From positions 1-13,446 of the forward strand of contig CALIRN010000242.1 of the NCBI GenBank assembly GCA_938042265.1: a stretch of 13,446 nucleotides of DNA, read 5' to 3'. Shown piece after piece: positions 1 through 6,457 of this stretch. A program made the translations under genes and the position numbers. Source of the DNA: an uncultured Eubacteriaceae bacterium (GTDB taxonomy: Bacteria; Bacillota; Clostridia; Lachnospirales; CAG-274). Positions within the stretch are counted from its first letter, which is position 1. The number at the start of each line of letters is the position of its first letter. The notes below the pieces were generated by a model. The model saw only the letters and a list, made by a program, of their open reading frames with translations, did no database searches and was not told where the DNA came from.

Positions 1-16
1 TAAGGAGGTGAGAACA

Positions 17-274
17 TTGGAGGCATTACTAAAAACAAGAGTGGTAAAGATACCTGAGTATGCAAGAATAACGGGACTTAGCCAAGCGGAAGTACGACGG
101 CAATGCGAACAGGGTTTAATACCTGCCTATCAGAATGGTAAGGGCGGGCACTGGTACATAAGGGCAACAGCACCTGATACGGTAAGCCGAGAGGACTACG
201 ACAAGATACTGTTGGAAAACAGGGAGCTTAAAACAAAATTAAAGACTATATTGTCCCTTGTGACGGAGGTATAA
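17..274 (+). CDS. Small HTH (excisionase/MerR-like) DNA-binding protein
   Basis: An 85-residue protein with an N-terminal winged-helix-like segment (about residues 8-48, VKIPEYARITGLSQAEVRR then GHWYIR) of the kind seen in excisionase/HTH_17-type proteins. A charged, probably coiled helix follows (about 60-80). I chose the TTG start at 17 because a strong AAGGAGG site lies at 2-8, eight bases upstream. The GTG at 8 falls inside that ribosome site and is unlikely. The gene ends in a GGAGGT site that would serve the tiny ORF after it. The likely role is a phage DNA-binding regulator or excision factor. Family resemblance is by eye; the exact function is unknown. Confidence 0.75.
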   Translation: MEALLKTRVVKIPEYARITGLSQAEVRRQCEQGLIPAYQNGKGGHWYIRATAPDTVSREDYDKILLENRELKTKLKTILSLVTEV

Positions 275-277
275 ATG

Positions 278-346
278 ATGATAACAAATGAAAAAGCCTC
301 CTGCGCCAACAGGAGGCAAAGTGAGGAGAACGTGCTCCACAAATAA
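278..346 (+). CDS. Possible 22-residue peptide (leader ORF)
   Basis: A tiny ORF beginning MITNEKASC and ending ENVLHK. It could also start at the ATG at 275, which directly follows the stop of the previous gene. A good ribosome site (GGAGGT, 265-270) is 7 bases before the ATG at 278. Its codons run through an 8-bp hairpin (296-317) and into the left arm of a second, larger inverted repeat (325-375), so its translation would disrupt both folds. That arrangement fits a leader peptide or a translated conserved RNA element. I do not recognise a function, and the ORF may be incidental to the RNA structure. Confidence 0.4.
   Translation: MITNEKASCANRRQSEENVLHK
296..317 (-). terminator. Hairpin resembling a leftward terminator
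   Basis: GCCTCCTG (296-303) and CAGGAGGC (310-317) form a perfect 8-bp stem with a 6-base loop. Read on the minus strand it is followed by five T (complement of 291-295), the form of a Rho-independent terminator for leftward transcription. On the plus strand no T tract follows. No leftward gene is visible nearby, so it may instead be part of a folded leader RNA. Confidence 0.4.
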
Positions 347-375
347 TTGACACTTTTAGTGTAGCACGTTTCTCC
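325..375 (+). promoter_or_regulatory. Nested inverted repeat in the leader of the next gene
   Basis: GGAGAACGTGCT (325-336) pairs with AGCACGTTTCTCC (363-375) over 12 bp with one bulged base. Inside lies a second perfect hairpin, ACACT-TTT-AGTGT (350-362), directly adjoining the right outer arm. The structure ends about ten bases before the AAGGAGG site of the gene at 397. It could be a regulatory RNA fold, a processing site or an operator. TTGACA at 347-352 resembles a -35 box but has no -10 at 17 bp. Confidence 0.5.
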
Positions 376-396
376 GGTGAAATCAAGGAGGAAATT

Positions 397-666
397 ATGA
401 ATTATAAAATCAGAGCGAAATTTAAAACAAATAACGTCAGGGAGTTTGCCATGGACTATAATGGAGACTCATACCTGATTATTTATGGACAACATATCAA
501 TGGTGGATTTATTGCCGTGCCGGGATATGGTAAAAGCTGTGAGGCAGGTGAGCCTTGCGATGTATTTCATAACAGGGATAAACTGGAGGGCTGCGGTTTT
601 GATAAGGATACCGCAAAGGCTATTGCCTGCGCCATAAGAGATTTCCGTAAGGAGGCGTCAAAATGA
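397..666 (+). CDS. Small phage protein of unknown function
   Basis: An 89-residue protein with no signal peptide or membrane segment. Visible features are a basic N-terminus (MNYKIRAKFKTNN), a glycine-rich middle (YGQHINGGFIAVPGYGKSC, about 31-48) and an acidic/basic helical C-terminus. The ATG is supported by an AAGGAGG site at 385-391. Its stop overlaps the next start in an ATGA, so the two are probably translationally coupled. I recognise the style of small conserved Clostridia phage proteins but cannot name a function. Confidence 0.7.
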   Translation: MNYKIRAKFKTNNVREFAMDYNGDSYLIIYGQHINGGFIAVPGYGKSCEAGEPCDVFHNRDKLEGCGFDKDTAKAIACAIRDFRKEASK

Positions 667-881
667 TTAAACCTATTGATTACGATGTAATTTTTGACCG
701 AATGGTCAAAATACTTGCAGAAAACGGCGAGGATGGCTTTGAGGGTGTAAGTGAGGCTCTTGCAGAGGAGATTAAATACAGTACAAATATAAGTGTTGAC
801 GTTATATTTGACTTTTGCGAACATTACGGCTGCAGTGCCGATTATTTGCTTGGCAGGTCAGATACATATGGCATGATTTGA
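663..881 (+). CDS. Small protein resembling the end of a Cro/CI-type HTH
   Basis: A 72-residue protein that starts on the ATGA overlap with the preceding gene, with GTAAGGAGG just upstream inside that gene. The stretch ISVDVIFDFCEHYGCSADYL (about 43-62), followed by LLGRSD, matches the recognition-helix and post-helix segment typical of XRE-family phage regulators. The usual N-terminal HTH consensus is not obvious, so it may be a divergent or shortened regulator. Its position in an early operon fits a small DNA-binding or anti-repressor-type role, which is inference only. Confidence 0.65.
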   Translation: MIKPIDYDVIFDRMVKILAENGEDGFEGVSEALAEEIKYSTNISVDVIFDFCEHYGCSADYLLGRSDTYGMI

Positions 882-895
882 GGAGGGACAAGCCA

Positions 896-1849
896 ATGAA
901 GGCGTACAAAGGATTTAATAAGGATTTACGGTGCAGAAATTTTCAATACGAAATTGGCAAGGAATATCAGGAGGACAAAGCGGAGGTCTGCGAATGCGGA
1001 TTTCATAGCTGTCTAAACCCTATGGATGTATTTGGCTATTACCCACCTACCGATGCTAACGGTAATATAAACCGTTTCTGCGAAGTTGAAATCCCCGAAG
1101 AAATGAACAAATCTGATGATGACAATAAGGTTGCAACTAAAAAGATTAAAATAGGCGCTGAAATTGGTATTAAGGGACTGATTGAAGCGGGTGTTCATTT
1201 CATTATGGAAAAGGTTAACTGGGACGATAATAAGATTTCTAATACAGGTGACTACTCAGCTGCGACGAATACAGGCAACTACTCAGCAGCAACCAACACA
1301 GGTGACCGCTCAGCATCAACCAACACAGGCAACCATTCAGCATCAACGAATACAGGTTACCATTCAGCATCAACGAATACAGGCAACTACTCAGCAGCAA
1401 CCAACACAGGTGACCGCTCAGCATCAACCAACACAGGCAACCATTCAGCATCAACGAATACAGGCAACTACTCAGCAGCAACCAACACAGGCAACTACTC
1501 AGCAGCAACCAACACAGGTGACTGTTCAGCATCAACGAATACAGGCAACCATTCAGCATCAACGAATACAGGTTACTGTTCAGCATCAACAAATACAGGC
1601 GACTACTCAGCAGCAATCAACATAGGCGACTACTCCGCAGCAAGCGTTGAGGGAGAGGACAGTGTTGCTATTGCGACCGGATATGCAGGCAGAGCAAAAG
1701 GTGCTTTAGGTTGCTATATTGTTATTGCTGAAAGGGATGATGACTATAAGCTCATTGATGTAAAGGCGATTAAGGTTGATGGTAAAACGATAAAGGCTGA
1801 TACATACTATAAGTTGATAAATGGTGAGTTTGTGGAGGCGGATGAATAA
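896..1849 (+). CDS. DUF7666-like protein with a nonapeptide-repeat domain
   Basis: A 317-residue protein. The N-terminal domain (about 1-95) opens MKAYKGFNKDLRCRNFQYE and carries CECGFHSCLNP, which I associate from memory with the DUF7666 phage family. Residues 116-250 hold fifteen tandem nine-residue units of the form NTG-x-x-SA[AS]-[TI], followed by two degenerate turns with an SVAIATG motif like those in YadA-type beta rolls. A short C-terminal domain follows. The repeats probably form a left-handed beta roll or solenoid. The start at 896 is chosen over in-frame upstream codons because AGGAGGG lies at 881-887 and the family begins MKAYKGF. No signal peptide is visible, so a cytoplasmic or virion location is unresolved. 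Function unknown. Confidence 0.8.
   Translation: MKAYKGFNKDLRCRNFQYEIGKEYQEDKAEVCECGFHSCLNPMDVFGYYPPTDANGNINRFCEVEIPEEMNKSDDDNKVATKKIKIGAEIGIKGLIEAGVHFIMEKVNWDDNKISNTGDYSAATNTGNYSAATNTGDRSASTNTGNHSASTNTGYHSASTNTGNYSAATNTGDRSASTNTGNHSASTNTGNYSAATNTGNYSAATNTGDCSASTNTGNHSASTNTGYCSASTNTGDYSAAINIGDYSAASVEGEDSVAIATGYAGRAKGALGCYIVIAERDDDYKLIDVKAIKVDGKTIKADTYYKLINGEFVEADE
1241..1645 (+). repeat. Fifteen tandem 27-bp in-frame repeats
   Basis: Exactly 15 units of 27 bp (405 bp), each coding NTGxxSA-type nonapeptides. Variation concentrates in codons 4-5: codon 4 is AAC, GAC or TAC, and codon 5 is TAC, CAT, CGC or TGT. Units 2-4 (1268-1348) are identical to units 6-8 (1376-1456); the exact match extends to 1265-1356 against 1373-1464. 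This shows recent segmental duplication or homogenisation by slippage or recombination. Copy changes stay in frame, so they would lengthen or shorten the protein rather than switch it off. Confidence 0.95.
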
Positions 1850-2064
1850 TGAAACACATTGAAACAGCTATCATAGCATTACTGATTTACATATCAATAG
1901 TAGCGTGGTTCACCCCAACAGCAGTGGTAGCCTGCTATATTGCAAGAGGTTACTTTGCTGTTGGCGGTGAGTGGGTATTTCTGCTCACCGTACCGTTTGC
2001 GTTGGTGGAGATTGGCAGGTTGTATATGGGGGCTGTTAAGGAAAGGAGAAATATCCATGAATGA
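1849..2064 (+). CDS. Small membrane protein, two predicted helices
   Basis: A 71-residue protein with two hydrophobic stretches: about residues 6-32 (ending in VVACYIARG) and about 40-56 (GEWVFLLTVPFALVEIG). A positively charged tail (KERRN) follows. It probably sits in the inner membrane as a helical hairpin. It starts on a TAATG overlap with the repeat protein and its 3' end overlaps the Gam-like gene by 8 bp, so it is part of the same transcript. No family recognised; a role in membrane modification or host-function modulation is only a guess. Confidence 0.65.
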   Translation: MKHIETAIIALLIYISIVAWFTPTAVVACYIARGYFAVGGEWVFLLTVPFALVEIGRLYMGAVKERRNIHE

Positions 2065-2593
2065 TTTACTCAAAGAGGAGTATAACGAGGCTATACAGGA
2101 GCAGAGTGAGGGCTTTAAAATTGATAACCTTGAAACTGCAGCATGGGCTTTCAAGAAAATATCGGCTTGCAGTGCTCGCATTGCAGAAATAAAGGCTTAT
2201 GCAGACAATGAGAGAGAAAAGCTTGATACCTGGGAAAACAGTGAAACAAAGCTTGCGCAGGCAACTATTGACAGATTTAAGCAACTGCTTGCAGATTACT
2301 ATTTTGCGGAAAAAGACAAGGACAAGCGTTTTCGTCTTTCAACGCCGTATGGCAGCGGTTATACACGTAAGAATGTACCAGAGCTTATATATCCCGAGGA
2401 TGCGCCTGAAAGGCTTGAAAAAATGGGTATGACCGATTGTGTACGAATTGTAAAGGAAGTAAAAAAGAAAGAGCTTCGCTCAAAAATTATTATAACTGAT
2501 GATAACAAGGCGGTAACAGAGGACGGAGAGGTGCTTGATTTTATAACAATTGAGCCAAAGCCCGACAGCTTTATCATCAAAGGCGGTGATTAA
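2057..2593 (+). CDS. Host-nuclease inhibitor, Gam-like
   Basis: A 178-residue protein with the layout of the Mu Gam-type family found in Firmicutes phages: a long helical N-terminal half (about 1-90, rich in E/K/A, including AYADNEREKLDTWENS) and a C-terminal beta-rich part. These proteins bind ends of linear double-stranded DNA and block host exonucleases. I chose ATG 2057 with AAGGAGA at 2043-2049; the longer in-frame ORF from 1940 lies within the membrane-protein gene. It sits immediately before the Sak4-like and SSB-like genes, as expected of a phage recombination module. No catalytic motif is expected, so the call rests on composition, length and context. Confidence 0.75.
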   Translation: MNDLLKEEYNEAIQEQSEGFKIDNLETAAWAFKKISACSARIAEIKAYADNEREKLDTWENSETKLAQATIDRFKQLLADYYFAEKDKDKRFRLSTPYGSGYTRKNVPELIYPEDAPERLEKMGMTDCVRIVKEVKKKELRSKIIITDDNKAVTEDGEVLDFITIEPKPDSFIIKGGD

Positions 2594-3235
2594 ATGAGCA
2601 GAGTTATATGTGTAGCAGGTGAAAGCGGCTCGGGCAAGACTGCCTCCATGAGAAACCTTAATCCGGACGAAACCCTTTACATCGATTGCGATAAAAAGGG
2701 GCTTAACTGGAAAAAGTGGAGAGAGCAGTATAATAAGGAAAAGGGCAATTATTGCAAGAACTCAAACCCGACAGCTATACAGGAGCTGTTAAACCGAGTT
2801 GATAAGGAAAAGCCTGAGATAAAATACGTTGTAATTGATACCATCAATTCAATCATGGCTGACGATGAAATGAGGAGAGCTAAGGAAAAGGGTTACGATA
2901 AATGGGTGGATTTAGCGTCCTGTATATGGGGATTGATAGCAAATGCCTATAATTACAGAGACAACCTTACAATTATTTTTGTAGCACACACCCAAACCGA
3001 AAGAGATGAAAACGGTTACATATTTACCAGAATAAAGACCAGTGGCAAAAAGCTGGATAAGCTTTGCCTTGAAAGCCGTTTTTCGGTTGTTTTGCTTGCT
3101 AAAGCGGTTAACGGAAAACATATATTTGAAACCCACGCTAACAATTCCACCGCCAAAACGCCTATGGGCGCCTTTGAGGAAAACGAGATTGACAACGATA
3201 TGCAGCAGGTAATTAATGTACTTGCAGAGTTTTAA
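2594..3235 (+). CDS. Sak4-like RecA-fold recombination ATPase
   Basis: A 213-residue P-loop protein: Walker A GESGSGKT (residues 9-16), Walker B YVVIDTI with Asp82, and a sensor-like FVAHTQTE (about 129-136). This short RecA-core architecture (AAA_24-type 'phage nucleotide-binding protein') matches Sak4-type single-strand annealing/recombination proteins, which work with a phage SSB. Here the next gene is SSB-like, which strengthens the call. It starts directly after the Gam-like stop, with GGCGGTGA as a modest ribosome site. It lacks the extra domains of a full RecA. It could alternatively be a replication ATPase of related fold. Confidence 0.8.
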   Translation: MSRVICVAGESGSGKTASMRNLNPDETLYIDCDKKGLNWKKWREQYNKEKGNYCKNSNPTAIQELLNRVDKEKPEIKYVVIDTINSIMADDEMRRAKEKGYDKWVDLASCIWGLIANAYNYRDNLTIIFVAHTQTERDENGYIFTRIKTSGKKLDKLCLESRFSVVLLAKAVNGKHIFETHANNSTAKTPMGAFEENEIDNDMQQVINVLAEF

Positions 3236-3246
3236 GGAGGACAACA

Positions 3247-3804
3247 ATGAATAAACCAGCTGATTATGATAGTATTAACATTAATTCTACACAGATACCT
3301 GCAGGAGGTTATGTGTGCAAGATTATGGAGGTTAAAGAGATACAGAGCAGAAACGGTAAGGATATGCTGCAGATTTCGCTTGATGTTGCAGAGGGTGATT
3401 TTAAAGAGCACTACACTGAAGCATACAGGGCTGATAAAAGAGAAAATAAAAAGTGGGGCTGTATTTATTACATCTTATTAAAAGATAAGGATGGCAACAC
3501 CAACAGGGATTTTAAGCGTTTTTGTGTTGCAGTTGAGGACAGCAACCAAGGCTTTAATGTTGCATGGGGTGACAAGTTTTGTGATTGCTTTAAAGGCAAA
3601 CTGCTTGGTGTAATATTTGGCAGGGAGCAGTTTTTAGGCAATAACGGACTTGCGTGGAGCTGTAAGCCTAAGTATTTACGCTCAGCAAGTGTTATCAGAG
3701 AGGGTAAATTTGATATACCTGAGGACAAGCCGTACAATGAGCCTAAAATGGATAATTTTTTTGCATCAACCGAAAATGCTGACGATGATGACCTCCCATT
3801 CTAA
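3247..3804 (+). CDS. Single-stranded DNA-binding protein (DUF669-like)
   Basis: A 185-residue protein ending in an acidic tail, DDDDLPF. That is the diagnostic C-terminal peptide of bacterial and phage SSBs, used to dock partner enzymes. The body is beta-rich (e.g. IPAGGYVCKIMEVKEIQ near residues 17-33) and resembles the DUF669 phage family. A clear AAGGAGG site (3234-3240) precedes the ATG. It directly follows the Sak4-like ATPase and precedes the primase-helicase, so it likely coats ssDNA for both annealing and replication. Confidence 0.85.
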   Translation: MNKPADYDSININSTQIPAGGYVCKIMEVKEIQSRNGKDMLQISLDVAEGDFKEHYTEAYRADKRENKKWGCIYYILLKDKDGNTNRDFKRFCVAVEDSNQGFNVAWGDKFCDCFKGKLLGVIFGREQFLGNNGLAWSCKPKYLRSASVIREGKFDIPEDKPYNEPKMDNFFASTENADDDDLPF

Positions 3805-3815
3805 AAGGCAGTAAT

Positions 3816-3843
3816 TGGCAGTTTTTATATGTTAAAGTTGCCA
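3816..3843 (+). promoter_or_regulatory. Weak inverted repeat before the primase gene
   Basis: TGGCA (3816-3820) and TGCCA (3839-3843) flank a T-rich/A-rich interior whose TTT and AAA runs could extend the pairing. It ends at the AGGGAGGTGA ribosome site of the TTG-initiated primase, so folding could modulate its translation. The T-rich right side is not a proper terminator tail. Low certainty. Confidence 0.3.
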
Positions 3844-3858
3844 TAGGGAGGTGAGGAA

Positions 3859-5982
3859 TTGGAAATAAAACAAATTTTAACTTACTTTAAAAACGTAAAG
3901 CATTTGAGGGGCAGCAGCTATCAGGCACGCTGTCCATGTCATAATGATGATAAGGCAAGCCTTACTATAACAGGTGACGGTGACAAAATATTAATGCACT
4001 GTCACGCAGGCTGTACTACTGAGGATATACTTGCAAAGATCGGCTTAAAAATGGCTGACCTTTGCGGATATAAAACTCAAACCGAGCCTACATGGCAAGA
4101 CCAAATGAGGGTAGAGGCAGTTTATAACTATGGTGACTATGTGAAAATAAGGCAGGCGGGCAAGGTTATACGCTATGGCAGAATTATAAACGGCAGCTTT
4201 GTTTCGGGACTGTCTGAGCACACGGAGAAAACCCTTTACCGTCTTAATGAAACCCTTGAAGCTATTAAAAACGGCTATCCCGTTTATTATGTGGAGGGTG
4301 AAAAGGACGCTGATAACCTGCGGAAAATTGGTCTTACTGCCATTACGGCAGGGGGCTGCGGTGACTGGAAAAAGGATTTTGCTCAGTACTTCCGAGGTGC
4401 AAGGGTGGTTATTCTGCCGGATAATGACGAGCCTGGACAGGAGCTTGCAAAGCGTATTTCAAAAGACATTAAGGATATTGCTTACAGCGTTACGACTCTT
4501 ACTGTCAGTGACGTTGACAAAGGAGATGTAAGTGATTACCTTGCAGGGGGCGGAACAAGGGAGAGTCTGCTGGAGCTTATAGGTACAACCGATACAAAAT
4601 ATGCCTCATGGGTAAAGCTTAAGGACAATAAGCCCAACGGCATATACACTGATACTCTTGCTCATTCCATAGCCAAAAGCCTTGACTATATCATAGTGAA
4701 CAAACCGGGACTTGATATTGCGGAGTTTTACATATTTCGTGACGGAGTTTATAAAAGATGCAGTAAAAACGAGGCAAAGGGATATATAAAGGAATATCTG
4801 CCTCTGGGCGTGGCAACGGATGCGATGCTTAACAATGTGTACAATCTGCTATTATGCTCCCCTGAAAATACGTATGGCTTTGCTGAGATAAACACCAACG
4901 AACACATGATAAATGTTAAAAACGGTGTTGTGGATTTAAAAGAAAAGGACCTTAAGAAACATAGTCCTGAGTTGCTATCTACCATACAGCTTAATTGTAA
5001 TTACAATCCCAATGCAAAGTGTCCCCTGTGGCTTAAATATATTAATACCCTTTGCAGTGATACAGAGGGGAAAGTTGATACCGAAAAGGTAAGACTTCTG
5101 CAGGAGTGGACAGGCTTGTTGCTCAGTAACGTAGCGGTAAATCGTACAAAAAAATGCTTGGTATTAACCTCTCCTTTAGGCAATACAGGTAAGAGCGTAT
5201 ACCTTAATGTACTAGGTTATTTCCTTGGTATTGATAATGTAGCAAATATACCTATACAAAATATGTCAGACCGTTTTGCTTTAGGTGACTTGTGTGGCAA
5301 AAGGCTTGACATTGTAGGTGACCAGAGAGCCGATGACATAGCAGACAGCTCAGCGTTCAAACAGCTTACAGGCGGTGACAGTGTAAAGGTTGAGTTTAAG
5401 GGCAAGCAGTCCTTCAACTGGTATTTCACCGGGGGAATAGTAATGGCTTGCAATACACTGCCTGCCTTTACCGATGACAAGGGTGGACATATTTTTGAGA
5501 GGCTTAATATTATTCCCTGTGAAAATGTTATACCAAAGGAACAAAGGGACGGGAGCCTGACACACAAACTTTGCAAAGAGGCTGACGGTATCCTTAACTG
5601 GGCGCTGGAAGGCTTGTATCGGCTCAGGGACAATGGTTTTAAATTCAGTTACTGTAAGGCTGATGAAAATATTATTGAGGAGTACAGGGAACGTCTTGAT
5701 ACTCTTTATGGATTCATTAATGAAAATTATGAGATAACTTTAAATAGTAAGGATAGGGTGAAAAAGACAGACTTTGAAGACCCGTATCTTGCGTGGTGCA
5801 GTAAGAACGGAGTTAATGCACTTAATAAAAGGAACATAAAGGATAGAGCTGCAAGGAGCGGTATTACACTTGTAAAGGTGCATGGCAACTTTTATTATAA
5901 GGGCTTAAAGCCGAAATTATTTACTCAGGTAGAGGAGAATGCTCCTGAACCCGATGTATTTAAACAACAAAAATTATATTAA
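3859..5982 (+). CDS. Phage primase-helicase (zinc finger, TOPRIM, SF3 helicase)
   Basis: A 707-residue replicative protein. In order: a CHC2-type zinc site (C25-P-C-H28 with C48 and C52), a TOPRIM primase core (VEGEKDA at 145-151, catalytic E146; PDNDEPG at 187-193), a linker/D5_N-like region (about 260-400), and an SF3 helicase domain. The helicase has Walker A PLGNTGKS (439-446), Walker B around RLDIVGDQ (482-489) and sensor N532 in ACNTLP. This is the P4/D5-type fusion that unwinds and primes at a phage origin. It begins at TTG 3859 with GGGAGGTGAG at 3846-3855. The origin-like gap begins immediately downstream, consistent with an initiator acting next to its own gene. Confidence 0.93.
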   Translation: MEIKQILTYFKNVKHLRGSSYQARCPCHNDDKASLTITGDGDKILMHCHAGCTTEDILAKIGLKMADLCGYKTQTEPTWQDQMRVEAVYNYGDYVKIRQAGKVIRYGRIINGSFVSGLSEHTEKTLYRLNETLEAIKNGYPVYYVEGEKDADNLRKIGLTAITAGGCGDWKKDFAQYFRGARVVILPDNDEPGQELAKRISKDIKDIAYSVTTLTVSDVDKGDVSDYLAGGGTRESLLELIGTTDTKYASWVKLKDNKPNGIYTDTLAHSIAKSLDYIIVNKPGLDIAEFYIFRDGVYKRCSKNEAKGYIKEYLPLGVATDAMLNNVYNLLLCSPENTYGFAEINTNEHMINVKNGVVDLKEKDLKKHSPELLSTIQLNCNYNPNAKCPLWLKYINTLCSDTEGKVDTEKVRLLQEWTGLLLSNVAVNRTKKCLVLTSPLGNTGKSVYLNVLGYFLGIDNVANIPIQNMSDRFALGDLCGKRLDIVGDQRADDIADSSAFKQLTGGDSVKVEFKGKQSFNWYFTGGIVMACNTLPAFTDDKGGHIFERLNIIPCENVIPKEQRDGSLTHKLCKEADGILNWALEGLYRLRDNGFKFSYCKADENIIEEYRERLDTLYGFINENYEITLNSKDRVKKTDFEDPYLAWCSKNGVNALNKRNIKDRAARSGITLVKVHGNFYYKGLKPKLFTQVEENAPEPDVFKQQKLY

Positions 5983-6030
5983 GCGTCCGTAGGCTAAATA
6001 TACACATAGCACAGGGTTAAACGCTTTTTT
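5981..6030 (+). terminator. Possible terminator after the primase-helicase
   Basis: AAGCGT (5981-5986) pairs with ACGCTT (6021-6026), followed by four more T. A second small stem, GCTA/TAGC (5993-5996/6007-6010), lies inside the 34-base loop. The first arm overlaps the primase stop codon. The stem is short and the loop long, so this is a tentative end of the early transcript. Confidence 0.35.
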
Positions 6031-6141
6031 GGGATAATTGGTATATTTATATTCCCACAGGACAAAGAACAAAGGCTGCGAAAGTACAGCGTATCAGTAG
6101 CAGGTGTGGCAGTGCTCCCCTTTGGTATAGCAATTAAACAG

Positions 6142-6168
6142 CTTTTTTAAAAATTTACTTTAAAAAGG
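6142..6168. repeat. A/T-rich imperfect inverted repeat
   Basis: CTTTTTTAAA (6142-6151) and TTTAAAAAGG (6159-6168) pair with one mismatch around a 7-base centre. It lies about 40 bp left of the G-tract array and may be part of the same origin-like region. Confidence 0.4.
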
Positions 6169-6206
6169 TTTATTAAGTGCACTCATTTTCAGCCCGAAAT
6201 TGTTTT

Positions 6207-6440
6207 GGGGGATAGTTTGGGGGACGGTAGGGGGATAGTTTGGGGGATACTGAAAGCATTTTATTAAGCCCAAGGGGGATAAAGGGGATATTTATTTTTA
6301 TATATATAAAATTTTAAAATATAAAAAATAGATAAATATATATATAATTGAAAAAATGCCCCAAATTCCCCCAAGTGGTGTAAAGCTGGTAATTAAGCGG
6401 TGTTTTTGGGGGGGATAGAAATTTTCACTCTATTTCCCCC
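6207..6440. other. Candidate replication origin: G-tract iterons plus A/T block
   Basis: This is the core of a 475-bp stretch (5983-6457) with no convincing gene. Four GGGGG tracts lie at 6207, 6219, 6230 and 6242, built from two copies of the 18-mer GGGGGATAGTTTGGGGGA (6207-6224, 6230-6247). Further GGGGGATA (6274) and GGGGATA (6284) copies follow. Next comes a block from 6288 to 6357 with only two G/C bases, an obvious duplex-unwinding candidate. Beyond it are C-runs (6359-6362, 6368-6372) and an inverted repeat. Iterons beside an A/T block, next to the primase-helicase gene, are the standard layout of a phage or plasmid origin. The function is inferred, not shown. Confidence 0.55.
6408..6440. 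repeat. Imperfect G-run/C-run inverted repeat
   Basis: A run of seven G followed by ATAGAA (6408-6420) faces CTCTATTTCCCCC (6428-6440). The arms pair imperfectly across a 7-base centre. The repeat ends just before the AAGGAGG site of the resolvase gene, so in RNA it would be a leader hairpin, and in DNA it repeats the GGGGGATA motif of the origin-like array. Confidence 0.5.
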
Positions 6441-6457
6441 ACATAAAGGAGGTAATT

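Noticed and set aside
347..375. Promoter with TTGACA at 347-352
   Set aside because: No -10-like hexamer lies at 15-19 bp; the sequence there is part of the inverted-repeat arm.
1182..1625. Overlapping +1-frame and minus-strand long ORFs across the repeat array (Q/T-rich and L/S-rich products)
   Set aside because: Because 27 is a multiple of 3, all frames stay open across the array. The products are low-complexity shadows without ribosome sites.
1241..1645. Diversity-generating retroelement target, because codon 4 varies AAC/GAC/TAC
   Set aside because: Codon 5 varies in ways that are not adenine-specific, the units vary in blocks consistent with duplication, and no reverse transcriptase or template repeat is visible.
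1241..1645. CRISPR array
   Set aside because: The units are contiguous, in frame and coding, without unique spacers.
5217..5633. 138-residue leftward ORF inside the primase-helicase gene
   Set aside because: It is an antisense shadow over the conserved Walker A/B region, with no ribosome site and an implausible composition.
6343..6353. TATAAT and TTGAAA words inside the A/T-rich block as a promoter for the resolvase operon
   Set aside because: Neither has a partner box at proper spacing, and such words are expected by chance in a nearly pure A/T tract.
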